This document shows, piece after piece, positions 26,066 to 36,200 of a DNA stretch of 64,000 nt; within the stretch, counting starts at the first letter, position 1; each line of letters opens with the position of its first letter. A program made the translations under genes and the position numbers. The DNA is from JAOARY01 sp045345765. Lineage in GTDB: Bacteria; Bacillota; Clostridia; Peptostreptococcales; Peptostreptococcaceae. Location of the stretch: positions 62,001 to 126,000 of the forward strand of contig CP148265.1 of NCBI GenBank assembly GCA_045345765.1. Reading direction: 5' to 3'. A model generated the notes under the pieces. That model was given only the letters and a program-made list of their open reading frames with translations, was not told the origin of the DNA and made no database searches.

Positions 26066-27295
26066 TTATTTATCTAGTTTTGAAACATTTTTAACTATAT
26101 TAGTTATAACTTCTACTGTTTTTTCCATAGATTCAACTGGTATATATTCATATTTACCATGGAAATTATGACCACCTGTAAATATATTTGGAGTTGGAAG
26201 ACCCATAAAGGAAAGTCTAGCTCCATCTGTTCCACCTCTTATAGGTTTTATATTTGGCTCTATTTTAGCGTCAATCATAGCCTCTCTAGCTATATCCACA
26301 ATGTATTTAACTGGCTCTATTTTTTCTTTCATATTATAATACTGGTCTCTTAAATTTAAATCTATTTTGGCATTTTCATACTTTATTCCTAGATATTTAG
26401 TAACATCTTCTATTAATTCTTTTTTCTTATTGAATTTCTCCATACAATGATCTCTTATTATATATGTTAAATCTGTTTTTTCAACACTACCTTTAAAATC
26501 TATCAAATGATAAAATCCTTCATAATGCTGAGTATGTTCTGGTTTTTGAACATTTGGTAGCATAGAATTAAATTCCATAGCAAGTTCTATTGAATTTATC
26601 ATTTTATCTTTAGCTGAACCTGGATGAACATTCCTTCCATTTATTACAATCTTACAAACAGCAGCATTAAAGTTTTCATATTCAAGTTCTCCAATTTCTC
26701 CACCGTCTATAGTGTATGCAAAATCTGCATTTAATTTTTCTACATTAAATTTATCTGCACCACGACCGATTTCTTCATCTGGTGTAAACGCTATTTTTAT
26801 ATCACCATGTTTTAAATCACTATTAATTATATTTTCAACAGCAGTAAGTATTTCACTTATCCCAGCCTTATCATCTGCACCAAGTAATGTATTTCCTCTT
26901 GTTGTTATTAAAGTTTTTCCTTTATAATTTTTAAGTTCTGGAAAATCTTTATTTGATAATATAATATTATTTTTCTCATTTAATATTATATCTTCTCCAT
27001 TATAATTTTCTATTATTTGAGGATCAATGCATTTACCATCCATATCAGGAGCAGTATCCATATGAGCTATAAAAGCTACTTTAGGAACGTTTTTTAATTT
27101 CCCTTCTATATTTGCTATTATATAACCATTTTCATCTAATGATACATCTTTAATACCAATATTTTTTATCTCTTCAACTAAAAACTTTGCAAATTCCATT
27201 TGTCCATTTGAACTTGGACAGTTTAAATTTTCCTCATCCGATTTAGTATCCCATTTTATGTACTCTAAAAATCTTTCTTTAACATTCTTCTTCAT
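26066..27295 (-). CDS. pepT: Tripeptidase T (peptidase T)
   Basis: Zinc aminopeptidase of the M20B family that removes N-terminal residues from tripeptides in the cytosol. The 409 residues carry AHMDTAPDMDGKC (metal His and Asp), GADDKAGISEI (bridging Asp), DEEIGRGAD (catalytic Glu), TIDGGEIGELEYENFNAA and IRGGTDGARLSFMGLPTPN, with the last metal His in GGHNFHGKYE. Full length. Ribosome site GGGGGTAA. Monocistronic. Confidence 0.96.
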   Translation of the reverse strand: MKKNVKERFLEYIKWDTKSDEENLNCPSSNGQMEFAKFLVEEIKNIGIKDVSLDENGYIIANIEGKLKNVPKVAFIAHMDTAPDMDGKCIDPQIIENYNGEDIILNEKNNIILSNKDFPELKNYKGKTLITTRGNTLLGADDKAGISEILTAVENIINSDLKHGDIKIAFTPDEEIGRGADKFNVEKLNADFAYTIDGGEIGELEYENFNAAVCKIVINGRNVHPGSAKDKMINSIELAMEFNSMLPNVQKPEHTQHYEGFYHLIDFKGSVEKTDLTYIIRDHCMEKFNKKKELIEDVTKYLGIKYENAKIDLNLRDQYYNMKEKIEPVKYIVDIAREAMIDAKIEPNIKPIRGGTDGARLSFMGLPTPNIFTGGHNFHGKYEYIPVESMEKTVEVITNIVKNVSKLDK

Positions 27296-27436
27296 ATAAT
27301 TACCCCCTAATTATAAAAGTTTTATATATCAAAAATATTTTACACAATTATTATAACATTTTTTTCTGATATTTCTATATTTTTTAATAATTCTTTACAA
27401 AATATAATTTTTTTATTTTTATTTTTACGAAATATG

Positions 27437-27465
27437 TTTAATTAATTTTTAGTATGTGGTATTAT
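27437..27465 (+). promoter_or_regulatory. Possible extended -10 promoter of the FabK-like gene
   Basis: TTTAAT, 17-bp spacer, then TGGTATTAT, an extended -10 box, with about 37 bp to the ATG. The -35 is weak. Nothing else is visible in the 207-bp intergenic region. Confidence 0.45.
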
Positions 27466-27502
27466 TATCTCATAACAATTTTTAAGGAGTTGAGAATTAA
27501 AA

Positions 27503-28576
27503 ATGAAATTAAATTCTTTAAATATAGGCAATATATCTATAAAAATACCTATAATTCAAGGTGGTATGGGTATTGGTGTGTCAAAAAGTTCTTTAGCGAG
27601 TGCTGTATCTAATAAAGGCGGACTTGGTATTATATCTGCTGTACAAATAGGGTATGAAGAAGAAAATTTTGAAAAAGATAATGATAATGCTAATTTAACA
27701 GGTCTTATAAAAGAAATCAAAAAAGCAAAAGCACTTACAAAAAATCCAATTGGAATTAATATGCTTAGTGCTGCTAATAATTATAAAGAAATGGTTTTAG
27801 CTGCTGTTAAAGAAAAAGTAGACGTTATAATATCAGGTGCAGGCTTACCTTTAAGTTTACCTGGTTTAGTAAAAGGAAGTAATACTAAAATAATACCTAT
27901 CGTTTCTTCTGGAAAAGCAGCTTCAACAATAACAAAGTCATGGAAAAGAAAATATGATTATTTACCTGATGCTCTTATAGTTGAAGGTCCTTTAGCTGGT
28001 GGACACTTAGGTTTTAGTGAAGAAACTTTAAAAAAAGCATCACTACCATCTTTAGAAGATTTAGTTACTGAAGTTTTGGATGCAATAAAGCCATTTCAAG
28101 AAAAATACAATGTAAAGATACCTGTAATTGCTGCTGGAGGAATTTTTGACGGTAAAGATATCGCTAAATTTTTAAAATTAGGTGCTAGTGGAGTTCAAAT
28201 GGGTTCAAGATTTGTTGCAACAGATGAATGTGATGCTCATATTAATTTTAAAACAGCTTATGTAGATAGTTTAAAAGACAAGATAAAGGTAATAAAAAGC
28301 CCACTTGGAATGCCAGGTCGTGCTATAAAAAATAGTTTTATTGAAAAAATAGAACAGGAAAAAGAAAAAATAACAAAATGTTATAGATGTCTAAAGGGTT
28401 GCAATCCTAAAACAGCACCTTATTGTATATCTAAAGCTCTTATAAATTCAGTTAAAGGTGATATAGATAATGGACTATTATTTGCAGGTTCTAATACTTA
28501 CAGAATTGATAAAATTGTATCTGTTAGTAATCTAATTGATAGTCTTTTAGAAGAAACTTTAGAAAATTTGCAATAA
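27503..28576 (+). CDS. FMN-dependent enoyl-ACP reductase / nitronate monooxygenase family protein
   Basis: TIM-barrel flavoprotein of 357 residues: IPIIQGGMGIGVSKSSLASAVS at the N-terminus, GLGIISAV, EGPLAGGHLGF, and VIAAGGIFDGKDIAKFLKLGASGVQMGSRFVAT phosphate-binding loops. The C-terminal cysteine cluster (KCYRCLKGCNPKTAPYCIS, about 293-311) is not in classical FabK, and is typical of the clostridial nitronate-monooxygenase-like NPD subfamily. Substrate unresolved. No fatty-acid genes are adjacent. Strong ribosome site and a terminator of its own. Confidence 0.87.
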   Translation: MKLNSLNIGNISIKIPIIQGGMGIGVSKSSLASAVSNKGGLGIISAVQIGYEEENFEKDNDNANLTGLIKEIKKAKALTKNPIGINMLSAANNYKEMVLAAVKEKVDVIISGAGLPLSLPGLVKGSNTKIIPIVSSGKAASTITKSWKRKYDYLPDALIVEGPLAGGHLGFSEETLKKASLPSLEDLVTEVLDAIKPFQEKYNVKIPVIAAGGIFDGKDIAKFLKLGASGVQMGSRFVATDECDAHINFKTAYVDSLKDKIKVIKSPLGMPGRAIKNSFIEKIEQEKEKITKCYRCLKGCNPKTAPYCISKALINSVKGDIDNGLLFAGSNTYRIDKIVSVSNLIDSLLEETLENLQ

Positions 28577-28658
28577 ATCTATTAAAACTGTATACAAAAT
28601 TCTTTTTTTATGATAAAATTAATATCTCAATAACCCCATATATTTATATATAAACCCC

Positions 28659-28703
28659 CAAAAAGGCATTTTAAAGACCCCCATCTTTAAAATGCCTTTT
28701 TAC
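28659..28703 (+). terminator. Terminator after FabK-like gene
   Basis: An 18-bp perfect stem beginning AAAAAGGCATTTTAAAGA, loop CCCCCA, ending in CTTTTT. Confidence 0.88.
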
Positions 28704-28790
28704 TTTGTAAAAAAATTTAACTCTTATTTAGAATACAATATCTATAATCAATGATATAATATAATTAAGTTTTATAAAGGAGATGATTAT

Positions 28791-29924
28791 ATGAAATTTA
28801 AAAAAATAATAAAAAATACAGTAATCTTTTTAGCTATATCATCTATGTTACTAGGGTGTAATAGTAGTAATTCTTCAACAAACGAAAATAGTTCTAATGA
28901 AGTTTCAAAACTTATTGAAAATGAAGAAGCTACAAATGAAGATAATAATCCTAAGACAGATTTAGTTAAAGAAGATAATATAAAAGAAAATATTAATACA
29001 AAAAAATATACGAATGAAGATTTAAAAAATGATAAAATAAACGAACTTGGAAAAATCATGGTTCTTATGTATCATTCAATTGGAGAAGAAGAATCGACGT
29101 GGACAAGAACTTATGATAATTTTAAAAAAGATTTAAATACTTTATATGAAAAAAAATACGAGGCTATATCCTTAAATGATTATGCTAGCGGGAATATAAA
29201 CACAAAGTATGGTTTTACACCTGTTGTGTTTACTTTTGATGATGGAAACGAAAATAACTTTAGTGTGATTGAAGAAAATGGTGAAATTAAAATAGACCCT
29301 AATTGTGCAGTAGGAATAATGGACGAGTTTAAAAAAGCTCATCCTGATTTTAATATGACAGCTACATTTTTCTTGAATGCTAATCCATTTAATCAAGATA
29401 AATACTATGAATATAAATTAAATTATTTAATTGAAAACGGATATGATATTGGAAACCATACAATTGGACATAATAATTTATCAAAAATAAAAGATTCCAA
29501 TAAAATTCAAGAAGTTATTGGAAAAGAAATTGAACTTGTAAATAATTATGTTTCAAATTATGATGTAAATACTTTAGCACTACCATTTGGTGGTTATCCA
29601 AAGGAAGATGATTTATATAAATTTATAGAAGAAGGTAAGTATAAAAATATAAATTATAAAAATAATGCTATATTATTAGTTGGATGGGATCCATATAAAT
29701 CGCCATTCCACAAAGATTTTGATTCATCAAAAATTCGTCGTGTAAGAGCTAGTGAAATGAATGTTGATGATGTTGGTTTGTATGATTGGTTAAGAAGATT
29801 CGATGAAAATAAACAAATAAGATATATAAGTGATGGTAATCCAAATACAATTGTTATCCCAAATAATTTTGAAGAAGTTTTATCTGGTGCAAATATAAAA
29901 GATAAAGATATTATTAAATACTAA
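28791..29924 (+). CDS. Polysaccharide deacetylase lipoprotein
   Basis: 377 residues with a lipoprotein signal peptide (lipobox LLGC, Cys23), a Ser/Asn/Glu-rich linker (24-80), and a NodB-type deacetylase domain: KIMVLMYHSIG (89-99), FTFDDG (147-152) with the catalytic and metal Asp, and NHTIGHNNL with metal ligands His223 and His227. Probably deacetylates a cell-wall glycan such as peptidoglycan or a secondary polymer from the outer face of the membrane. Ribosome site GGAGATG. Signal processing would depend on LspA in this same window. Confidence 0.9.
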   Translation: MKFKKIIKNTVIFLAISSMLLGCNSSNSSTNENSSNEVSKLIENEEATNEDNNPKTDLVKEDNIKENINTKKYTNEDLKNDKINELGKIMVLMYHSIGEEESTWTRTYDNFKKDLNTLYEKKYEAISLNDYASGNINTKYGFTPVVFTFDDGNENNFSVIEENGEIKIDPNCAVGIMDEFKKAHPDFNMTATFFLNANPFNQDKYYEYKLNYLIENGYDIGNHTIGHNNLSKIKDSNKIQEVIGKEIELVNNYVSNYDVNTLALPFGGYPKEDDLYKFIEEGKYKNINYKNNAILLVGWDPYKSPFHKDFDSSKIRRVRASEMNVDDVGLYDWLRRFDENKQIRYISDGNPNTIVIPNNFEEVLSGANIKDKDIIKY

Positions 29925-29929
29925 AAATA

Positions 29930-29976
29930 AAACTGTTATATTAAGAGAATTTTTATTTTTCCTCTTAATATGGCAG
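29930..29976 (+). terminator. Terminator after deacetylase gene
   Basis: AAACTG-TTATATTAAGAG pairs with CTCTTAATAT-GGCAGTTT, followed by seven T. Confidence 0.85.
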
Positions 29977-30082
29977 TTTTTTTATTTGTCTAATTTTTAA
30001 ATAATAAAACATTCCTTAGAGCTCTTATTCTAATTACTTTTCTTGTAATGTTATCTTAATATCAAATTTGGGTATTATTTAT

Positions 30083-30110
30083 TAGTAGAATTATTCTAGC
30101 AGAATTATTC
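30083..30110 (+). repeat. 14-bp tandem direct repeat upstream of gnd
   Basis: Two adjacent copies, TAGTAGAATTATTC and TAGCAGAATTATTC, differ at one base and end ten bases before the ribosome site of gnd. Could be a regulator site or replication slippage. Confidence 0.7.
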
Positions 30111-30130
30111 AAACTAAAAGGAGGATTATT

Positions 30131-31036
30131 ATGAAATTAGGTCTTATTGGTCTTGGCAAAATGGGAAAGAATCTCGCTTTAAATATTAAAGATAATGATT
30201 ACGATATAGTCGTTTATAATAGAAGTTCCTCTAAAACTCAAGAATTAGTAGAGCTTGGCTTTGAAGGTGCTTTTACCTTAGATGAACTTTTAAAAAAATT
30301 AGATGATATAAAAGTTATCTGGTTTATGCTTCCTGCTGGTAATATTATTGATGATGTTTTAGAAAAAATACTACCAAAATTAAATGAAGGTGATGTAATA
30401 ATAGATGGAGGTAATTCAAATTATAAAGATAGTATTAGAAGAGCCAATATGTTAAAAGAAAAAAATATTTATTTTTTAGATGTTGGAACAAGTGGTGGAA
30501 CTTTGGGTGCTAGAAACGGTGCTTGTATGATGATTGGTGGCGAAAAAACAATATTTGAAGATTTAAAAAATTTATTTTCTGATATATGTAAAGAAAATGG
30601 ATTTGTATATACTGGTGATTCTGGTTCTGGTCATTTTGTTAAAATGATTCATAATGGAATTGAATATGCGATAATGCAATCATTAGGTGAAGGTTTTGCT
30701 TTACTTGAAACTTCTGATTTTGATTTAAATTTAAAAGAAATTGCAAATGTTTGGAATAACGGTTCTATAATTGAAAGTTATTTATTAGAACAAATTGTTG
30801 ATATATTAAATGAAAATCCAAAATTAGAAAATATAGAAGGAAAAATAGATTCTTCAGGTGAAGGTCTTTGGACAGTATTAGAAGCTCTAAACTTAAAATC
30901 TCCCGCATTTTTAATAACTCAAGCATTACTTATTAGGTATAATTCTAAGATTGATGAGAATTACTCTAATAAACTTATTTCTGCTATGAGAAATAAATTT
31001 GGTGGTCATAAAATCCATAAAAAACAGGAGAATTAA
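30131..31036 (+). CDS. gnd: 6-phosphogluconate dehydrogenase (decarboxylating, short GndZ type)
   Basis: Oxidises 6-phosphogluconate to ribulose 5-phosphate. The 301 residues are the short YqeC/GndZ form. It starts MKLGLIGLGKMGKNLALNI (dinucleotide fold); IDGGNSNYKDS, VGTSGGTLGARNGACMMIGG and the catalytic Lys/His/Asn block GHFVKMIHNGIEYAIMQ follow. NAD rather than NADP use is possible but cannot be decided. First gene of an operon with zwf and a cyclase-family hydrolase. Confidence 0.94.
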   Translation: MKLGLIGLGKMGKNLALNIKDNDYDIVVYNRSSSKTQELVELGFEGAFTLDELLKKLDDIKVIWFMLPAGNIIDDVLEKILPKLNEGDVIIDGGNSNYKDSIRRANMLKEKNIYFLDVGTSGGTLGARNGACMMIGGEKTIFEDLKNLFSDICKENGFVYTGDSGSGHFVKMIHNGIEYAIMQSLGEGFALLETSDFDLNLKEIANVWNNGSIIESYLLEQIVDILNENPKLENIEGKIDSSGEGLWTVLEALNLKSPAFLITQALLIRYNSKIDENYSNKLISAMRNKFGGHKIHKKQEN

Positions 31037-31037
31037 A

Positions 31038-32483
31038 ATGTATAATGGCGTCTTTTTACTATTTGGTGCTACAGGTGATTTGGCTTTTAAAAAATTATTG
31101 CCTGCTTTTTATTTTTTAGATATCCAAAATAAATTAGAAAACTGCTTTTATATTGTCTGTATCGGAAGAAAAAAATATTCAAATGAAGAATATTGTAATT
31201 TAATAAAAAGCAAATTTGAAGAAGATAATGTAGATTTTTGTGACTCTGATTTTAACAGATTTAAAAATAGAATTTATTATTTTAATCTAAATTTTGAAAA
31301 TATAAATGATTATTTTAAGCTTAAAAATTTTATAGAATCTTCTTCTTTAGATTTATGTACGCAAAACAATTTAATTTATTATCTAGCTACACCGCCTAAG
31401 TATTTTAAAGTCATACCTATATTATTAAAAAAAAGTAAATTAAATTCAATATCAAAAACAAAAAAAATTATAATAGAAAAACCATTTGGCAAAGATTTAA
31501 ATTCAGCCAAAATGTATAATACTATAATAAATGAAGAGTTTAGCGAAAAAGAAATTTTTAGAATAGATCATTATCTAGGAAAACAAATGATTCAAAATAT
31601 AATGATATTAAGATTTACTAATCCCATATTTGAAAATATCTTAAATTCAAAATTTGTAGATAATATTCAAATTCATGTAAGTGAATCTGTTGGTGTTTTA
31701 ACTAGGGGCAATTATTATGAACATTCAGGAGCTTTAAAAGATATGGTTCAAAACCATATACTTCAAATCATCTCGCTTATATGCATGGATGAACCTCTAA
31801 GTTTATCTACAAAAGATATTCGAGATCAAAAACTAAAAATTTTACAAGATATAAAACTTTATAATGAAAATAATCCTTTAAAAAATATCGTAATTGGTCA
31901 ATATGATGAATCTAAAAAACATATTTCATATGTGGATGAATATAATGTTGATAATAATTCTTTAACGGAAACGTTTGTATCTTTAAAACTAAAAGTACAG
32001 AATAAAAGATGGCAAAATACCCCTATATATATTCGAACTGGTAAAGGCTTAGATAAAAAATATGCAAATGTAATTATAGAATTAAAAAATAATAATAGAC
32101 TTTATAATATTTCTAAATCCAATATATTTGTAATACAAATTCAACCTAAGGAAGGAATGTCTTTGGAATTCAATACAAAAATACCTTCTACTCAAATTAA
32201 TATAGAAAAACAACATATGGAATTTTGTCAAAACTGCAATATAAAAGATAGATCTCCACAAGCTTATGAAAAATTACTCTTAGATGCATTAAATAATGAT
32301 CAATCTTTGTATACAAGATGGGATGAAATTGAAAGTGAATGGAGTTTTATTGATAATATATCTAATTTACTTGATTTTGATTATAGAAAAAAATATTTAC
32401 AAAAATATGAATTTGGCAGTTTAGGACCAGAAAAATCTTTTTTACTTATCGAAAATGATAATAAAAAGTGGTTATTTAAATAA
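31038..32483 (+). CDS. zwf: Glucose-6-phosphate 1-dehydrogenase
   Basis: Oxidises glucose 6-phosphate to 6-phosphoglucono-lactone. From the ATG behind CAGGAG the protein has 481 residues, with coenzyme fold FGATGDLAFKKLLPAFY, EKPFGKDL, catalytic RIDHYLGKQ, and IYIRTGKGL. Starts one base after the gnd stop; a longer frame that overlaps gnd is rejected for lack of a ribosome site. It precedes a cyclase-family gene whose ribosome site overlaps its stop codon. zwf is absent from many Clostridia. Confidence 0.95.
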   Translation: MYNGVFLLFGATGDLAFKKLLPAFYFLDIQNKLENCFYIVCIGRKKYSNEEYCNLIKSKFEEDNVDFCDSDFNRFKNRIYYFNLNFENINDYFKLKNFIESSSLDLCTQNNLIYYLATPPKYFKVIPILLKKSKLNSISKTKKIIIEKPFGKDLNSAKMYNTIINEEFSEKEIFRIDHYLGKQMIQNIMILRFTNPIFENILNSKFVDNIQIHVSESVGVLTRGNYYEHSGALKDMVQNHILQIISLICMDEPLSLSTKDIRDQKLKILQDIKLYNENNPLKNIVIGQYDESKKHISYVDEYNVDNNSLTETFVSLKLKVQNKRWQNTPIYIRTGKGLDKKYANVIIELKNNNRLYNISKSNIFVIQIQPKEGMSLEFNTKIPSTQINIEKQHMEFCQNCNIKDRSPQAYEKLLLDALNNDQSLYTRWDEIESEWSFIDNISNLLDFDYRKKYLQKYEFGSLGPEKSFLLIENDNKKWLFK

Positions 32484-32498
32484 AGGTGGTGAATTAAA

Positions 32499-33125
32499 AT
32501 AAAAATTTATGATATATCCATGGAGATAAAAGAAGATATGATGGTTTATAAAAATAAAGAAGAAAAAAAACCTCAGATTATAAATTTAAAAAACTATTCA
32601 AATGCAAAAATGTATGAAAGTAAATTTGTATTTGAAGCACACACAGGCACTCATATGGATGCTCCTTTGCATGCTATTAAAGACGGTAAAACTATATTAG
32701 ATATACCCTTAGAAAAATTTATAACTAAACAATGTAATGTTTTGGATTTTTCGAATTTAGATATAGAATGTATTGATACAAAAATATTAAAAACAAAAGA
32801 TATCAAAAAAGATGATTTTTTATTATTCAAAACAAAAAATTCTTTTGATAAAGAATTTAATTTTAATTTCGTTTATCTCAATGAAGAAGCAAGTAATTAT
32901 TTAAAATCAAAAGAAATATCAGGTGTTGGAATTGATGCTCTTGGAATTGAGAGAAATCAAAAAAATCATCAAACACATAAAATTCTTTTAAATCTTGATA
33001 TTCCAATAATAGAAGGTCTTTGCCTTAAAGATATTAAAGAACAATATTATACATTAATAGCTCTCCCTCTAAAAATAAATGCAGAAGCCTCTTTAACAAG
33101 AGCTATATTAATTGAAGATTTCTAA
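32499..33125 (+). CDS. Cyclase / kynurenine-formamidase-family hydrolase, apparent AUA start
   Basis: Metal-dependent amidohydrolase-like fold (PF04199 type). The metal motif is HTGTHMDAPLHAI, with GIDALGIER and NLDIPIIEGL further on. The first ATG (32520) would remove the conserved N-terminal strand. In frame upstream lies ATA-AAA-ATT-TAT-GAT-ATA-TCC, reading (M)KIYDIS, the expected family start, and the ATA is seven bases after AAAGGTGGTG. So translation probably begins at ATA, giving 208 residues. The ribosome site overlaps the zwf stop. Role in the operon unknown; a lactonase is possible. Confidence 0.75.
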   Translation: MKIYDISMEIKEDMMVYKNKEEKKPQIINLKNYSNAKMYESKFVFEAHTGTHMDAPLHAIKDGKTILDIPLEKFITKQCNVLDFSNLDIECIDTKILKTKDIKKDDFLLFKTKNSFDKEFNFNFVYLNEEASNYLKSKEISGVGIDALGIERNQKNHQTHKILLNLDIPIIEGLCLKDIKEQYYTLIALPLKINAEASLTRAILIEDF

Positions 33126-33200
33126 ATACTATATTTGTTATATGAATAATACATATTCATATATACTTTAATTTAAAATTTATTATAAAATATTTTATTA

Positions 33201-33238
33201 AAAAAGACTAAATGAAATTTATCATTTAGTCTTTTTTT
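33201..33238. terminator. Bidirectional terminator, cyclase / ileS
   Basis: AAAAGACTAAATGA pairs with TCATTTAGTCTTTT, with T-runs on both strands between the converging genes. Confidence 0.88.
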
Positions 33239-33269
33239 ATAATAAATTTTTATATAAAAAATTTATTAA

Positions 33270-36200
33270 TTATAATTTTTCAACTTTCATTCCAGTATCA
33301 TGTCCATTTAAATTATGCTTTTCTAATGTATCATCAGATACTTTTACTATTTCATCAGCTAATGTTTCTGATTTTATATATTCATTGTGAATACTTACAG
33401 CATTTGCTATATCATCATTAGAATCATAGCTTATTTTTATTCTATCCATCATTTCAAAATCATTTGCTTTTCTAAGTTGTTGAACTTTCGAAATAAACTC
33501 TCTTGCATATCCTTCGTTTACAAGTTCCTCATTTAAAGAAGTATCTAATATAACAAATAGATTATTTTCCATTCCAACATCAAAACCTTCTTTAGCTTGG
33601 ATGTTTATAAGAACTTTTTCTTTATCAAATTCAAATTCTTCGCCTTGCAAATCTACTTTTATAGTATTTCCTGACTCTAAAGAAGGAACAGCTTTTGAAG
33701 CATCTAAAGAAGATAATTCTTTTGCAAAAGTTTTTATCTTAGAACCAAGTACTGAACCTAATACCTTAAAGTTTGGCTTTAAGCTAAAGTTCATAAATTC
33801 ACCTAAATCTTTAGCAAATACAACTTCCTTAACATTTAATTCTTCTTTGATAAGTGGTACAACATCAGATATTAAATCTTCATATTTTCCATCTATCATA
33901 ACCTTAGAAAGTGGTTGTCTAACTTTTATTCTAACCTTTTCTCTTGATGCTCTTCCTAAAGTAACAAGGTTCTTAACTAAGTCCATTTTTTCTTCTAATT
34001 TATTATCTATATAATCTTCATTACATTCTGGATAATAAGCTGTGTGAACTGTTTCTTTTCCAGTTAAATTAGTGTATATTTCTTCTGCTATAAATGGAGC
34101 AAAAGGAGCTATAAGTCTTGCAATACCTTCTAATATTTCAAATGTAGTATTGTAAACAGCTTTCTTATCTTCTGTTAAACTTGGCTCCCAGAATCTTCTT
34201 CTTGAACGTCTTATATACCAATTTGATAATTCAGAATCAACAAAGTTTTGTATCTTTCTAACAGCCTTTGTTAAATCAAATATTTCTATTTCTTCATTTA
34301 CAGTCTTAGCTAAATTATTGAATTTAGATATAACCCATCTATCAAGCTCTGGTCTATCTTTAACTTCAACGTAGAACTCTTTTGGATCTATATTATCTGT
34401 ATTTGCATAAAGAGTAAAGAAACTATATACATTTTTGTAAGTTCCAAAGAATTTACTTAATACTTCTTTAAGTCCATCTTCATCAAATCTAGTTGGTGTC
34501 CAAGCTGGTGATACATAAAGTAAATACCATCTAAGAGCATCTGCTCCATATTGATCAAATAATTTAAATGGACTAACCGTATTTCCTTTTGACTTAGACA
34601 TTTTCTTTCCGTTTTTATCTAATATAAGATCATTAACTAAAACTCTCTTATATGGTGATTTTCCTGTTACAAATGTTGATATTGCAAGTAAAGAATAGAA
34701 CCACCCTCTAGTTTGATCTATACCTTCACAGATAAAGTCAGCTGGGAAGAAATCATCAAAGAAATTATCTTTATTTTCAAATGGATAATGTCTTTGAGCA
34801 AATGGCATAGCACCTGAATCAAACCAAACATCTATAACATCATCTATTCTAGTCATAGTTCCGCCACATTTATCACATTTCAAGTGAATATTATCAACAT
34901 GAGGTCTATGAAGTTCTACAGTCTCTGGATCAACATCTTCAATTGCTCTATTAGCAAGTTCTTGCTTTGATCCAACACTATCTTTATGTCCACATTCACA
35001 TTTCCAAATATTAAACGGTGTTCCCCAATATCTACTTCTTGATATTGCCCAGTCATTTAGATTTTCTAACCAATTACCAAATCTCTTTTCTCCAACATAG
35101 TCAGGATACCATTCTACTGAGTTATTATTTTCTATTAATTTGTCTTTTAATTTTGTTATTTCTATATACCAACTTGGTCTAGCATAGTATAAAAGTGGTG
35201 TGTCGCATCTCCAACAATGTGGATAGTTGTGAGGCATTTTTTGCTTTTTAAATAATTTATTTTGTTCTTTTAACCATATAACTATATCTGTATCTGCATC
35301 CATAACAAATCTACCTTCCCAAGGTGTCATTGTAAACTTACCGTCATCTCCAACAGGGTTTAATACTGGAAGCTCATATTTTCTTCCTGTTTGATAATCA
35401 TCTTCTCCAAACGCAGGAGCCGAATGAACTATACCTGTACCATCATCTGTTGTTACATAATCTGCACAAGTTACAAAGAATGCTTTTTTATCAGCTTTAA
35501 CAAAAGGCATAAGTTGTTCATATTCCATATATTCTAAATCTTTACCTTTCATTTCTTCTAATATTTCATACTTATCTTCACCCATAACAGAATTAGCTAG
35601 ATTTTTTTCCATATAATAAGTATTACCATCTTCATGTTTAGCTTTTATATATGTTTCATTAGGATTAACTGTTAAACATACATTTGAAGGTAGAGTCCAA
35701 GGTGTAGTTGTCCAAGCTAAGAAATATGCATCTTCATCAACTTTTTTAAATTTCGCAATTACAGTTTCTGATTTTATTTCCTTATATCCTTGTGCAACCT
35801 CATGTGACGCTAGTCCAGTTCCACATCTTGAACAGTAAGGAAGTATCTTATGTCCTTCATATATATAACCTTCCTTTTGGAACTTATCTAATATCCACCA
35901 TACACTTTCAATATAGTTATTATCTAAAGTTATATATGGATCATCTAAATCAACTAGATATGCCATTCTTTCTGTCATATCTCTCCATTGTTTTTCATAT
36001 TGGAAAACAGACTCTCTACATTTTTCATTAAATTCTGCAATTCCATACTTTTCTATTTCAGGCTTTGAAGATAAACCAAGTTGCTTTTCAACTTGTATTT
36101 CAACAGGTAAACCATGAGTATCCCAACCTGCTTTTCTTTTTACTTGATAACCCTTCATAGTTTTGAATCTACATATAGAATCTTTTAGAGTTCTTGCTAT

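Noticed and set aside
33601..34014. 137-residue open frame on the plus strand inside ileS
   Set aside because: Antisense shadow of ileS in AT-rich codons; no family resemblance or ribosome site.
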